A stretch of DNA of 64,000 nt from Ectocarpus siliculosus (GCA_000310025.1 FN649740.1:4864378-4928377), one strand, 5' to 3'. Shown: positions 33,601 through 46,311, counted from the stretch's first letter. Numbers and translations are program-made. The notes: a model not told the origin generated them from the letters alone.

Positions 33601-36600
33601 TGTATCATCGTCGGTCGCTGAAGGTAACGGCTACTACTCCGGCAGAAACGGCACCCTCATGCTTCTCGGCAGCCTTGGACGCGCTGTGGCGATCGGATCC
33701 GAGGCGGGTGAAGAGGTGGATCAAGTCAGTACTGACTCTGTCGATCTGCAGGTGGGTTTGCTTTACCCTCTCCACGACCGAGACATTGCTTACACTCTCA
33801 CTCGTTGGTCAGTACCAAACACTCCGTCACACATCACCTCTACAATGCCTCAAGTCGCCAAAGCCCATGCATGACACGATAAATTTGCACGATTGGAGTA
33901 GGCAGCGAAGGTCGCCGAGTCCTCCATTCATGAGGCTGTTATCTCTGTTGGCGAGAACGGAGCACAAGTGTCGTTTGAAGACTGGATGGCACCGGCCGGT
34001 GTCGAAGACAATTCCACGTTCGTGGTGGCGGTGACATCGCTAGGCACGTTCGAATCGGAAGGTATGCGTTTCGGTGAAAAAATGGCCGTTCCGACGGCCG
34101 ACCAGGGCGTCGAATCGTACAGTTCAAGATCCAAACGATCGGTCCACAGGAAGCAAGCTAGGTGATGAATGAACACTGTTCTATGCATGCGACACATATC
34201 GACCAACCACATGAATATGGAAACCTCTTTGGCACGATGACGGGCGCATCAATATTTCACGTTGCTGGTACATGGGGAAGTGACGCAACTACTGGGTATG
34301 GCACATTTGTGTCGATCTTTCGCAGGGCCAAAAGGCATCATAGCAATCAACGCGTGGGACAAAAACGGCAAGGAAATCCACGACTTGGCCTTTCCTGTGA
34401 AGTTCTTCGTTCCCACCGAGGTGAGCAGGTCATGGTTCACAATGCCAGAGAATTATAAGATCAAAGCGAATTTCCTGGGTGAGGGATGTTTCTTCCATCA
34501 CGCGATGTCGGGCGGGTTTCGGAGGCCCCTACACTAGCAAGATGTAAGCCGTCCGGTCCTTTGCGCGGCTATCTTGTTACTGACATCCTCACAGCATGGA
34601 GGTCGTGTCGTGACACGTTGCAGAATAATATGTGGCTCGCAAAATATTTTTCATGTCTTCATGGACCAGTCAGGGAAATTAGCCTACCGAGCCGCGTGTC
34701 CACAACTTTTCTCGCCAGCGGCGCCGTCCTTCGTAGGCTGAGTGAGTACCCCCTGCGACACGAAAAAGGGTGCTAGAATACAGCAGTACACCTTGTCGTG
34801 TTCTGCTGTTGTGGATCGCGTGTAGACCGTCCTGGCTGTATGTTTGCATCGACATTCATCAGACACACGCAAGTATGATTGCTCGACGTTCTGTAGTTTC
34901 CACATGTATATGTGAGGCTCCTGTCCATGCCAGGCATGGGCGTTTTGTCGTGCTGCGCAATAGTAGTAGCGATTTCACATTTCGGAGTGGTACCGCAGAG
35001 GTTCAATCGGGAACTATCGGCTATGCTGCACTGCAGACGTCGCGAGTTCTTCCGAAGTTCACACACCCGTCTGTCCTACGACCAACACTCGCACCGACGG
35101 AAGCCAGACAACGATAATGGTCATCCGCGCCGACAGAGGACTTGTGCCGCCGTTGACAGCGGCATTCCCTCATCTCTTTGAGTTGCATATACCGTGGTGC
35201 ATTCCCAGTTCTGTGCTGGCAGCTTTCCGAACTCTGTGTTCCGTCCGCCTTGCACACAACGTATGACGATCGGACCAAATCGGACAACGGCATATTCCAC
35301 AAGAACGATTTTCGAACGTTTACGATATTTTCTCGAACGACCTTCGAAGGTATCACACGGATGTGAGAGCTTACCCAGGAAGTATAGATCTATGTACCGG
35401 ACGTGGGGCCCTCTCATCGTGAACCCCAACTTCGCTTCTACTATCACTTTTCCCCAACAACTTCGTGAGCGTTTCTGCTGGCTCTGTCACTTGAAGCCCA
35501 GCAGCCATCCTACGCATGCTGGTCGCCCGCCCAATGGGGGGGCGGGGGGCCAACGGCCTCCCTCGTTGGAAAAACGCTCCGACGATTCTATGCTTTCTTC
35601 TTCATAAAATCACGTTGCGCACTTTCCTGGATGTCGTTGACGCCGCAGGTGATACAACAATGGACACCAGATGACGTTACGCCGACTTGTGGGTATTGGT
35701 CCGAAGTTAGCAACGAATGGAAGGCCGACGGTGTGGTTCTAGGCTCCGCAAACGTCAAAGTTGATGGAACCTCCTCAATAATCTGCTGGACCTTTCATCT
35801 GAGCCCTTTCGCCATAACAGAAAAACAGAGCACACCAATCCAGTGGATCACCGTTCACGAGCTAACAGACACCAGCGTTCTACAAGAGGTAAGCCGAGCT
35901 TTCAATTCCGCGTCTCATTGTTTGAGTAGAGTGCAGCCGTGCAACAGTTTACAGGTAGGTAGCGATTGTGTTGAAGGCCTCTCCATTGAAGCGATGGATG
36001 CTCCACTACCTGTGGATGGCCACGTATTGTTGCCAATATCAATTGATTCTACCTCTAGAATTGGATCGACACAGACACGGGCATCACGCGTTGGGTTAAT
36101 CAACGAACGAGTACCCACAATCGATCACCACGAAGCGAACGTGGGAGGCTTGGAGAAACCACAAAGACGCTGCTCATCAAAGGCAGGCCTTGATTGTTGA
36201 GGAAGAAATATTTCGGTGTCAAGCGTGCACGCTTTTCATAAAGGAACCGTGGTCTCCACCACGCCCCGTTCTGTATCTACGCATTTCCCCCTGGAAACCG
36301 GTAGTACTGGGCTGAAAGCTGGCCGGCCATCCTGTTCCTCGGCATTGTTGTGGTTACTTTTCTGGCGCCTGCCGCGTGGCTACATTGGAAGGTACGAGTG
36401 GAGCGGAAACACGCCATTCATTTTTCGACGGAACCGTAGACAGAGGAGTGGTTGTTGACCTTTTGACAACTCGAGGTTCTGTTCAATGGGCTCTTCCGCA
36501 AGAACCGAAAGTATAATCTAGAAACTACCAACCGGTGATGTCACGCAGCGCATTCTTGCGTCGCCGTTGGGCAACTAAGAGTATTGCACAAGGAAAACGT

Positions 36601-39600
36601 CGGAGCATTACTGTAGGTTTATCTAATCATGCCTTCACCTTCGTCTCTGTGTCTCAACGGCTTTCGATTGTTGATGTGGTTGCCACACACGGTCTCGCCA
36701 AGGGATGTGCCATCGGTTACAGGCGGCTTGGCGTCTCTACCCAGTCACGATGCACAACGTTCTCGACACAGACCTTGTATGCCCGTTTTTAGGAGGCCTT
36801 TGTGAGTCTTTAAATAAACACAAGTTCCAGGATGCCCTCCTTGTATCATGATCTCGGAGGCCCGCAGAGCCACCGGAACGGCTAGGACTCGACCGCAAGT
36901 GCTACCTCTGCCTAGACCTTGGCCCATTTTCTCCAAACGAATTCCGGTCGCGTACATTCGAATATTTGCCGTCCCGTCTCAGGGCATCAAGGGGGGTGTA
37001 AGCGACGAGTACCTCGACATTCTTCGCCACTCATACCTGGACTGTGGCAGGTGTTCTCGCGAGGACCAACCGGTGCAAACCAGGGTAAGTCGTTGGTGTA
37101 GAAGCGAGCGGCCCACGGTTGGTCACCACTCTTGGGCTTCGTAGGTTTTGAATACTAGCGCAACTATGATACGAGTTTCTCTTCTTGAGCACACCTGGCG
37201 CGGTGGCTATGACCATTGTGATATTCTATCAAAGAACTCACGCTGGCCATTGTGTACCATTCACCAGGACTATGCGAGTATCCTGTCCTTCCGAAACGTG
37301 GTGCGCAACACGGTGGTATTTTCCGATACGATCGCACTTTGGTCTTGGGTGCTCTGCGTCTCTCCGTGGTACATAAATGATGACGTGTACGGCAGATAAG
37401 GGGAACACCAGCGCCGTTCGATGGTCCTACCATATTAGTTTTGGTAATGATATTCTCCAAACCTGTGTTGTTGTTTACGACACAGCTCGTAAAATGCTTC
37501 CAAGGCCTTCACTGTATTCCCACGGATTGCAGCGCCCTCGTTCGGCCAAAAATATGGGGTACTTGCTGAGATACGACACCATGTCACCGCACCTAGTGGT
37601 GTTGTACATGATAATTCTTTTTACGACGCCGCTCAAAACTCTTCTAAACCACGTCAATGGGCACGAATGCAACTGCGATGTATTCCCACAGACCCCAGCT
37701 GGCGCGCCCAGCTGTCGCACAAGCCGACGTCTTACCTGAATCAACCCGTGATCGAAAAACAAAGGTGGTGACACCGGTGTGTGTAGAATACGTCGGGCAG
37801 CGCAGATTTATGTGTCCCCGTCAAGGTGCCACCGTTTCGAGAATCGGACGATCATAGGCTCGTTTCCACCACACACCGTGCCAGAGCTTCGATGCCTTTG
37901 CAAAAATTCAGACCACATCACTGCTGCATATTCAACACTGCTCTTATTTGGAGTAGTACTGAGGGCGTTGTAGTGTCTCCGTCTGTTCGTGGTGGGGGAC
38001 GAACAGCACAGCAACGCCCCTGTCGGACATCCCGCAAACTGTGAAACTAGGAAGTTTTCAGACACCGCGCTGGACATGCCCGAACTAGTGGACGCGACGA
38101 TGAGGAGTACCATCCCAACTTGCAATATGCGCAGTTTGTGTGTAGCCTGTGGCCACATTACGTAACCCGGCCGGCAAATTATTTTGAAGAGCAACAGGAC
38201 AGAGCCCAGGAACGCATTTCAAATATATGCAGAACATCACACGTTGTCGGCTACAACACCGAAACATATGGTCTAGTACTTTCCCTGCGGTTTGCTTTCC
38301 ACAGCTGCTGCTGCTGCGGATAAGAGTGGAGCAGACTCCACCAGTCAATCTACGTAGTTCTCTGATCGAATCGTATCGGCAACGGTCGCGCTTGAGCATT
38401 AATATTTCTGTGGAATGTAGCTACGGAAGAGCAACACGGTACTGTCTCGACGTCCAAGAACTATTTTTCCGACGTGTAGTTCAGCTTCAGCCGTCGGGCC
38501 ATGTACTCTTCGCCCACACGCAAGGACAGTGTTTGCTGTGGGCCGATTCCTATCGCAGCACACTCCAAGCGAAAAGGTTTGTGTGTGCCATGCTAAACGA
38601 CAAGAATGAATCACTGACGAAACCTGCCGCAGGATTCACTCTCAGAATGGAACTACGTTGAAGTGAACTGACCGCCATTTCCCGACATCTCACGTGACTC
38701 AACCAACACCTCACACGAGAACAACATAGAAGTTCCTCTCCACCCTGTTGAGCGCTCTGTAGAAATTTGTCTGCATGAATATGTGTAGCGTTAATGAGTC
38801 TCGATGTACGGGTATCACGAGATGTGTCCAAAATCACCTTCAAGACGACGCCGTAGATAGACAGAATAGCCCGTTGGACGTTAGCAATAAGCACAATTAC
38901 CAGCAGGGCACAGGTCTCTCTTGGCGTGAGTTAGATCGTTTGCGTGTGCCGCCCCAGCACTATCGGCATAGTCTAGGCCTTCTGGATCAATTCGGCCCAA
39001 AACACATCACCTACAATGATCAAGGTGTGTCGAACCTGCGGAACGCGAAGTAGAGCAGAGAGAGTGGGAAAGGCAAAGCCTTTGCGACATTGGTATCTTG
39101 TCCTATGGGGGTGGTCGCGTCAAGAACGAAGTTCAAGGACAGTACAAGCAGTGAAAGCATGCTCTACAGGAGGACAGTTGTCCCGTTGACGCTGCCCATC
39201 CTGGAGACGCCTTCAAGCCACGGTGGGCTGCCAAGCGAGGCGGTCGTTGATTCTTGTGCCGGCATCCCAAGAGAGCAGGACAGAAAAGTTATGTCATAAT
39301 TTATAATTTTGTACCACGGCCAGTTGTCCAATGTTTCGTCTTGTCAGCCGAGAGTGTCACTCTTGGCAACAGGGGATAGCAGCAGTCCTCCTGAGCGGCA
39401 AGCGAAGGTTGCGAGTAGATGTATATGAGGTAACCAGGCTACACCCCTCAAGGGAACGCGCTTCCTAGCTTGACAGCCGGCAAGATGGTTTCGCCCTCGT
39501 CGATGCCACTGGGCAAGACGCATGGCGGCTCGGGCGTGCACCTGTGGGAGTGCTGGATCCCTCGCGTTTCAACTTCCTATGATGAGGAATGTATGCACAT

Positions 39601-42600
39601 CTCGCGGGGAAAGCCCCACTTCCGCCCCATACGGCGACGACATCTCTGCAGCAAGACACCCTCTTTCAAGAAGGGCAACATATGTGGCCTATTTAAAACT
39701 GCGGCACCACATGTCGATTCGGGCCGAACAGCGGCTGGGGCCCGTCGATACACCTCGTCGGTGGTTTCGTGGCCGTTGGAGGTGGTTTCGAAGAGTGTTG
39801 AGGAGTGTGGTACAGTAGACAAGCTCACCTACGAGACGCCGAGGTAGATGGCACCGTGTTAGGCAAAACGTCTTCATCCACCAGTCGCTTTTGGTCGAAG
39901 GAGGGCTTTTGGCGACAGCTGGCACCTGTGGGAACACGGTATAGGTGGCTTCACACAATTTCGAGCAGTGTCGAAAAATCATAGTACGACCCCGTTGTCA
40001 AGTAGAAGAATGATTTTGCCGTTGTGGTTTGACGTTGGATTCATTTTTCAATTCTCGATCGTGATCCGGATCGGAGTAGTCAGTCTCGCCCAACGTTCCT
40101 CTTGGACGATGGCCATCCCGCGCACGTCGCGAAATCTGGCTCAATTTATGGCGGCAGATGCCGCTCGGTAGCAAACGGGGTGCTGTGACCTCGCTGCCCT
40201 GGTAGCTCGATATCAAGTCCTCGTTCAAGCCACAAGCCACAATGATCTAATCCACCGGCCAACACCGATATGCTAAGCTATCCGCTAGGGCTCAGCAAGC
40301 CTCCTTCCCGCTAAAAACCTTGCAGGTAGTCGTCATATGAGCCGGGCTACGAGGCAATACCATTGGCTAACCACGTGGAGTAGACTGCGCTACCGTCGAC
40401 GGTCGGTTAAATACACCGTCCCGTTGTCCAGAATCCTTCCCACGCCCGTACCAGCGGCCATTGCGTGAACAGGGTTAAGGACGAGGTTTCCTCGTGTGGA
40501 CAATACAATCTTCTTTCCTGCTCTTCTGCCATGTGCTCGAGGCTGAAACGAATAGCTTCAAGGCATGAAAATCCTCCCGTCGCTCGCCGTGATTTGAAAG
40601 ATTCGGGAGAGAACGCGCGAGGCACGCAAGGATGTGAACAACAGAAACCAGCTGGACAGCGGCTATCTCCAGACCCACGAGGCAGCACCATCGAAGCCAG
40701 ATCGCCATTTGGCTACGGTGAGATGCCCTTCGTGCTATCCGTGATCGTGTCATTTTCGTGAGATGATGTATGAATATGGAAGAACATGTCTGTCGCGCGC
40801 CAAGCGGTCACTTTTGGTGATGCAACGCTTCCTCTGCGCCGACGTGAATCGAGTTGTCCGATGGGACATGGCTGAAGATACATTCCTACCTCTTGAACTC
40901 CCGTGCTCAGTATATTAGACGCTACCACCTTTGTGCTTTCTCTTTTATGTCCCCCCGTGTGGTGTACACTCGACCACGTCAGGTCACCTTGAGCAGCATT
41001 TTGATGAATCACCCCTGGCGCCATCTGTGGGTCTCACCAACGGAGCACTTCAAGAAAACGCTTCTCACGAGGTAGATCAACGGGTCTCGTTGTACTTTTG
41101 TGAATACTGTCGCATCTTACCTACTATGAATATCATGCCTGAGCGCTGTCATGGTTGGTTGTGCTGCTATTACATGACTAACATTGGGTAGATGATAGTA
41201 GGGAAGGTCTATTTGTTCGACCCTGCCCACCGGCGACCTGCTATTTGTAACCATGATGTTGAGTTTTCTTTCCTGAGACCACCTCCATCGCTGTCGGTAC
41301 CCAGGTCGCAGCACCTCGTCATACTCCTGGCCGATTGGATGAGCGTGTTGACTCTCCAAGCAATATTCTACGGCAAGAGCCAATTCAGCATTCGGGAAAA
41401 GGTAATTTACGAACGGCGTGTGCAAGGTTTTGCCCCTACACGTTTATGCATTTTTTAGCACACACACCGGCAACGGAATCTGCTTGGCTTCTCATCAGTC
41501 TACATGGGTATGCAAGGGAAACAGAATCATGTTGTTGCTGCTGTGTTGTAGGATGCCGCGAGTGGCACCCGGTTTCGGTGGCTGCGTTGTAGAACAGATG
41601 ATGCGTGCACACTGATCAACTTCATATTTGCGAAGACACGTCGACGTAAAGACACACAACAGGTTCCTTGTCGATGCCTTGGCGCCACGGGTATGGTTGT
41701 GGATCGTGGCACCAGACACAACGTGCGTATGCACTATGTAAAGGAATACCCACTCAGGCGAAGCGAGCGTCGCATAGACGATTGCGAGTCGCGCTTTGAG
41801 GCGGGCCCAACGGAGAAGCCCCCTTTCAACGCTTCACAGGACCCTTCAGCTTGGTTTGCTATCACAAGTTGACAGAGATGTATCCCTGCCGTTCCAACCG
41901 TTCATCTCAGGCGGAAATGACGGTGGTAACGGCGCTCTTCATGATGCCAACCGCTCTGGCCTTCCCTGCGATGATGAGATCAGCCAACACTCCACCCTCC
42001 TCAGACACGTTGGCTCTCGTCAGGAAGCACAAAACCGCCAAACAGCTGCGGCCGTTCGAAGATCATGATCACTACATGGGTCAGGATGACCTGTTGGTTA
42101 AGACGCATCATGAAGACTTCCAGGCAACGGTTTCACGTGGTGAGCTCCAACGTGACGAAATACCATCCCGTGGATGCCTGCTCCACCATCCTCAACTTTT
42201 TCCGAAGCCAACCAACACGGTTCTTTGCACACTTGAGCACGTCACCTCTTGCTTGTGTGCAAATGTTGGCTGTGTCTTTCAGATTGGTTTGCCGAGGAAA
42301 GTTTTGTTTCCGCAGCACCATAACACCATTGGATGTGGGTGCCTCGGGCTCTTGAACCTTTTTCCATTATTTCTGTCCCACGCTTTATCTCGGGCTGGCT
42401 GGCACGCACGCCGTTTGCCTTCCAAAGCGAGGGCTCAGCCGAAGAACATAACGCGAGGGTCGGCGGTGGGGAACGCCATCGCGAGCAGGTGTGTATTTGC
42501 AATGTTTTAGAAAACGTCACAACGAGCGAAATAAACGATCGGCCATCCAATAACCGAGTTAAAATATTCGGCGTAGGTCCGCTTCCCGTTCGTTTTTTCA

Positions 42601-45600
42601 CCGGGATACCACTTCAGGGTACCGTTGGGAAAGCATACCTCTGGTGTTGTTCAGATCCATCAATCGTACTTGAAGACCTTGGCTCGGTCAGGTGTACCGG
42701 CAGCCGAAGGCGAGCATTCAAAACCTTCAAGAACGTCACACCTGGGGATAGCAAAGCCAACACGACGGCCCGGTGCTGCATCCCATGGACGTACCTGAAC
42801 CGCCCTATTTGCCTTGTCTCTTCGGCGTTGATTCCAACATGTCTTGCTCACCTGCTCGCAGGGGGGAGAAACCAAAACTCATTCCCCCCACAGCATATGC
42901 TACCGGCGGAGTTGGCACCAGCAAGACCGACGTTTACCGAGATTTAGTCGCGTCGCAAAGAGTGCTGGTGGCACTGTTCATGGTGCTGCCGATGTGCATG
43001 GCGATGTTTGTACCCACGGTGAGGAGATACGCCATCACCGCACGGATAGAATGCACGGGTCGTCGCGTCTGCGTCAATGCAGTCAAGGTGGAATAGTACG
43101 ACGTCTTGCCAGAGTAGTGGTACAAGTCCCTTCTTGCCGGCGGCGAATGGTTGGTCATTTCCTTGCCGGGTCTAACGACACACGTCGCGTTCCCAATATA
43201 TATACGCCGTTCCGCGCCTTGGCATGATACACACTTTTGTTGGACAAGTTCTCGATGAGCCAGGATGGAGGTCGTTTTCCGCCAAACATGTGTGCCGTCT
43301 TTCCCACCGTGTAGGCTTCTACAGGGGCAGTGAGTGTAAACTTCCGTCACCGTGTACTTTCTTTTCGGAGACGAATGAACTGTTGTCGACGAACGGTTCT
43401 TGAAGAAGGTACGACTTCTGCTTTCCAAACAACATAACAGGTATTTCGAGTGATGGACGAGGCAGAGGGGGATGCTGGGGGAAACCAAGAGGAGTTTCTA
43501 CACAACCTCACGGCATCGCTAGGCATTGCATGCGGCCTGCTCTGCTTGTTTTCAGCGTACGGGGTGGTAACTCACCGAGTCACCATCATGTCTCAGGTAG
43601 GGAGTGATCATGGCCTTTTCCGAAGGAATGCATTGTCGACTCGGATGTGCTGTGGTCAACGGGAAATCCCCGACAAGTGAGCTAGTCCACTATTGTAGCC
43701 GGGACGACAGCGCATACATTAGGAACTGAGCCAATGGGCTGATACAAATCACTCAACCGAAAGACCGCATGCCGCCCTCTTTGCTTTGGTCTGTTCAGGC
43801 AATGGCAGCTCAAGCTGTGATTACGCCTGCTCTGGTACTTTGCGGTGCGGTTCTCTTTGGCTCCGACATCGGTCTCGCGACAGGTGATACAAACTGCGCT
43901 CTAGATTGTTGCAAGTAGATGGAAGCCAGCCTCTGGATCTTTCCTGTGTAACGTTCACACCTTCCTCGCGGCCGTGCGTCTTAAAGCCATCCTTCTCGCA
44001 ACACATGCATTCCTTTGTCGTTTGAGCGCTCTTTTTTCTGTGTTCGAATGTGCTCCGTCATTGCGGCGATATAGGAGCTGTGTTCGGCGGGCTGGGCACG
44101 CTGTTATGCGCATACTTCTTGAACATGCACAGGAAGAACGAACTGGTGGTTCAAAGGGTCTGTCAAGAGGATCTAATCACCACGTGGTCTCACCCGTTGC
44201 CTTTCATGCATTCCGCGGCCCTGCCTGTGCAGCGAGCATTCAGGTAAAAGACTTGAGTGTACGGGGTGTAAAGTGTACAAACAGGTAGACAGATATTGGT
44301 TCTACAAGACAAGTCGCAATATTTGCCTGCAACTGCGAAGCTGTGTGGAGGTCAAACATCGGTGGCCTCATGGCATTCCGCCACCGTCCGGCTCGGATTG
44401 TGTGCAACGTTCCGTTCTTGTCGGCGTAGTCTACCGCACTGCGCACATAGAATCGACCAGTAGAATGTTGGGCCCACATTGTCTCCAGGATGCACCGCGC
44501 TGCCAAGAGAACCACCCGAGCCATCGAGTTCAACACCTGGCTTCACGAGTGCAAGCACGGGCGTTCCGTGATGTACGTCTGCCTAAACTCCTTGGTGTAC
44601 GTGGTCATTCTCTGCCTAACGTACGCCAACCTAGTCTTCGCGATCAAATTTGACCGGTGAGCTCCGTTGTTGTTCTGTCGGATGGGTCTAGACCTGATTC
44701 CCTGACTTCAGCCGGTCTTTCGCTGGTGTTGTCGCTCCTTCGGCGCTTGAAGACTGCTGAGCTCAGTGGCACACTCGTAGTTGAGCATGATGGCATGGTC
44801 CGGTAGTCCCTTGAGGTTCGACTACGTGTGTCACTATTTATTACGGGCTCGCACAATGATTGTGTGAAAAGTCGATTGATGCCCCCACCACGTAGGAAGC
44901 ATTCGGATAGACAGCATCTGTATCGCACCGTGGGAACTTACCCCGCGCGAAGAAACATATCGCACCCAGCTCGATTCGGGAGGATGTCAACGAAGAAATC
45001 GTTTGCTTCCCATTCAATGGCGAATTAAAGTGGCAGTCAAAACAAACCGCAGCGCAAGTCATGAAGCTGGCGCATGGAAGCACATGACCGTCATCGAGGG
45101 GAAAATATCGATAGGTGGTTATCGCCCTGCCATGGAAGCACATCACGGTCATCTAGACAATTCACTTTTGTTAGTGGGAAAGCCGTGGGGAGTATTCCGT
45201 GGAAGCAATGGAACCCTCCATGGGAGTTCGTGGAAGCTGCCACCCACTGGCGAAATGGGGCAGATGCGGAGAAGGCACCGTACATTGCGCGTTTTCAGAA
45301 TTTCGTCCCGTCGCCCGGCGCCTTTGTGAAACAACAGGTCTCTAGCGCTTTCTACAGTTTTCCCAAACGCCCCATGGGACTCCCATGGGTCACTCATGGG
45401 TCACCCATGCCCACGGGCACTTTGTTGCCCATGGGTAGCCCATCATGAGCGTGCCCATGAGTAGCCCGAGGGCAACCCATGCCCGACCAATGAGAGCCCT
45501 TCAACCGAACCAGTGTATCCCTAAACAATAGTTTATCTGGTTTGATACTTGCTAGGTTGGCGCTGGGGCGAAGTTCTAGGTTGAAGTGCCCACGGTGGGC

Positions 45601-46311
45601 ACTTCATGTGCCGCCCATGGGTCTCTCATGGGCATTCTCATGGGTCACCCAATGGGCAGCCCATGGGTGGCCCATGAAGGGCCCATGGGTGGCCATGGGC
45701 GGTTTAACAAAACTGTCAGTAGTGTGGGAGATTGGATATAACACACCCTGCGTATGGGGCTGAATCTCTCCCGCAATATCTTTGCTGCCTCCCCTCTTAT
45801 CTTACATGATTCAAGGACCAAATATTTCGGCTCGTCGGAAATCTATTTCTAACAGCAGGCCTTGAACGAACAACGGTTAGGTCGGAATATCGTTCGGCCC
45901 CAACTTGCCCTGTACAGTAGACCGTTCGTTGTTTTCGAGGTGTACAAATGACGCCCTCCATTCGCTCCCCACAACTTTATTTTTCTGGCGTTGGAAGAGA
46001 CGCTTGGGATGTCGAATTAATTTATGTGCTCAATTGTTGGCAATTAGCTACAGCGTTTTCATGTGTGCGGCGAATTGACCAACCGACACCTTTCGTTTAT
46101 CTCTTATGGGCTCACCGATTTTGCTCTTTTTCCGTCACTGCAACACTCCCTGACCAGTCCTACGTGTGTCAACTGGCTCACAACCTGTGTCTTGGCCCTG
46201 GTGGTAGAAGCTACCCTACAGCGGCCGGTTATCCTCCTCGTGACTGGCGTGCTGGGCGACTTTGTTGAAGAGGGTGCTGACTTCCTTTTAGAAACATTGG
46301 ACGCCTTCTGA
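21266..46311 (+). CDS. Gene A: REJ/GPS polycystin-like receptor with N-terminal propeller-like repeats
   Basis: About 42 exons and about 2,000 codons. The domain order is propeller-like repeats, Ser-Pro linker, Cys-containing module, REJ region, GPS motif, and about nine membrane segments. Where exons could be placed, AG acceptors, GT (or GC) donors and phases join without a stop. Two exons, near 25688-25882 and 31189-31330, and the short one ending at 42488 are uncertain. The last exon is 46158-46311 with a TGA stop at 46309-46311. An ATG at 21269 is possible as the start, but no signal peptide follows, so upstream exons may be missing. REJ plus GPS is the signature of polycystin-1 and sea-urchin REJ proteins: surface receptors whose ectodomain is cut at the GPS yet stays bound. 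The usual PLAT domain is not seen. Gene B is an inverted paralogue facing it. Function (adhesion, gamete recognition or sensing) is inference. Confidence 0.85.
24852..27870 (+). other. Gene A exons 7-14: cysteine-containing module leading into the REJ region
   Basis: Exons: 24852-24995, 25522-25605, 25688-25882 (frame uncertain), 26137-26286, 26803-26907, 27105-27255, 27405-27490, 27712-27870. Recognisable segments are GTIALVGAGASCSW, AENSTVVLNGGYIAGC, AKFTNTGAQVTVGF, SAVGYCDDLTLEG and ELTVKIPSEDLAVENTFSFV. Phases join across all the well-defined borders. The run from CDDLTLEG onward, with VTWEV and a strand ending in an EAVVEV-type edge, already has the alternating strand pattern of a REJ/PKD-type fold. 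Confidence 0.72.
28107..34420 (+). other. Gene A exons 15-29: REJ (receptor for egg jelly) region
   Basis: Exons: 28107-28404, 28893-28963 (GC donor), 29183-29369, 29599-29738, 29951-30070, 30356-30530, 30758-30944, an uncertain one near 31189-31330, 31345-31514, 31857-32024, 32575-32682, 32989-33111, 33572-33751, 33911-34061, 34326-34420. Diagnostic REJ features are GVGQ|TLELDASVSVDTDG, YTWHCESES, YVFAVTASKHSDG, FSPSKRLVLYG, GALSPGRTYTFSMTATGSSG and DDFEDLPMTYEFGY. The later exons (DALRSVMMLSAVLG, EVSGVVEDM) fit the helical part that precedes a GPS, as in GAIN-type domains. Each exon has a same-length partner in gene B. Confidence 0.88.
34421..35648 (+). other. Expanded intron of gene A (about 1 kb longer than in gene B)
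   Basis: The equivalent gene B intron (56675-56465) is 211 bp. Both ends of the A intron still match B, so about 1 kb has been inserted in A or lost from B in the middle. No coding frame, inverted ends or target duplication was recognised. Confidence 0.6.
35649..35888 (+). other. Gene A GPS (GPCR proteolysis site) exon
   Basis: An 80-codon exon with CGYWSEVSNEWKADG and then IICWTFHLSPFAI. The spacing of Cys, Trp and the HLS triad matches GPS motifs, in which self-cleavage occurs between Leu and Thr/Ser (HL|S here). One of the usual two late cysteines is absent. The matching exon in gene B (56464-56222) also has HLSPFAI. Confidence 0.88.
37085..40982 (+). other. Largest intron of gene A (3.9 kb; 1.1 kb in gene B)
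   Basis: In gene B the corresponding intron is 54985-53853. The extra 2.8 kb in A has only short frames and no recognisable transposase, reverse transcriptase or terminal repeats. Both flanking exon pairs align exactly in length and phase with B. Confidence 0.6.
45355..45715. mobile_element. MITE-like element rich in CCCATGGG palindromes, in the last intron of gene A
   Basis: The left end CAGTTTTCCCAAACGCCCCA and the reverse complement of the right end CAGTTTTGTTAAACCGCCCA form an imperfect inverted repeat. Between them CCCATGGG or close variants (CCCATGAG, CTCATGGG) occur more than 15 times, in both halves. The equivalent intron of gene B (50190-49209) lacks it, so it inserted after the duplication. 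No TA or other clear target duplication was seen on the right, so the boundary is approximate. Confidence 0.65.

Larger units (their letters stand above)
36305..46311 (+). other. Gene A exons 31-42: membrane domain and C-terminus
   Basis: Exons: 36305-36391, 36983-37084, 40983-41071, 41305-41401, 41911-42018, one ending at 42488 (start unclear), 42862-43018, 43441-43596, 43799-43883, 44075-44243, 44489-44656, 46158-46311. Hydrophobic segments include AILFLGIVVVTFLAPAAWL, HLVILLADWMSVLTLQAIFY, TVVTALFMMPTALAF, VLVALFMVLPMCMAMFV, LGIACGLLCLFSAYGVV, AVITPALVLCGAVLF, VFGGLGTLLCAYFL, LVYVVILCLTYANLVFAI and LTTCVLALVVEATL. The stretch MNHPWRHLWVSPTEHFKKTL before the second helix resembles the polycystin segment that normally follows the PLAT domain. 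No ion-channel pore domain is evident. Confidence 0.8.

Noticed and set aside
37085-40982. Possible retroelement in the large intron of gene A
   Set aside because: No reverse transcriptase, integrase or gag-like frame and no long terminal repeats were seen; left as an unexplained insertion.
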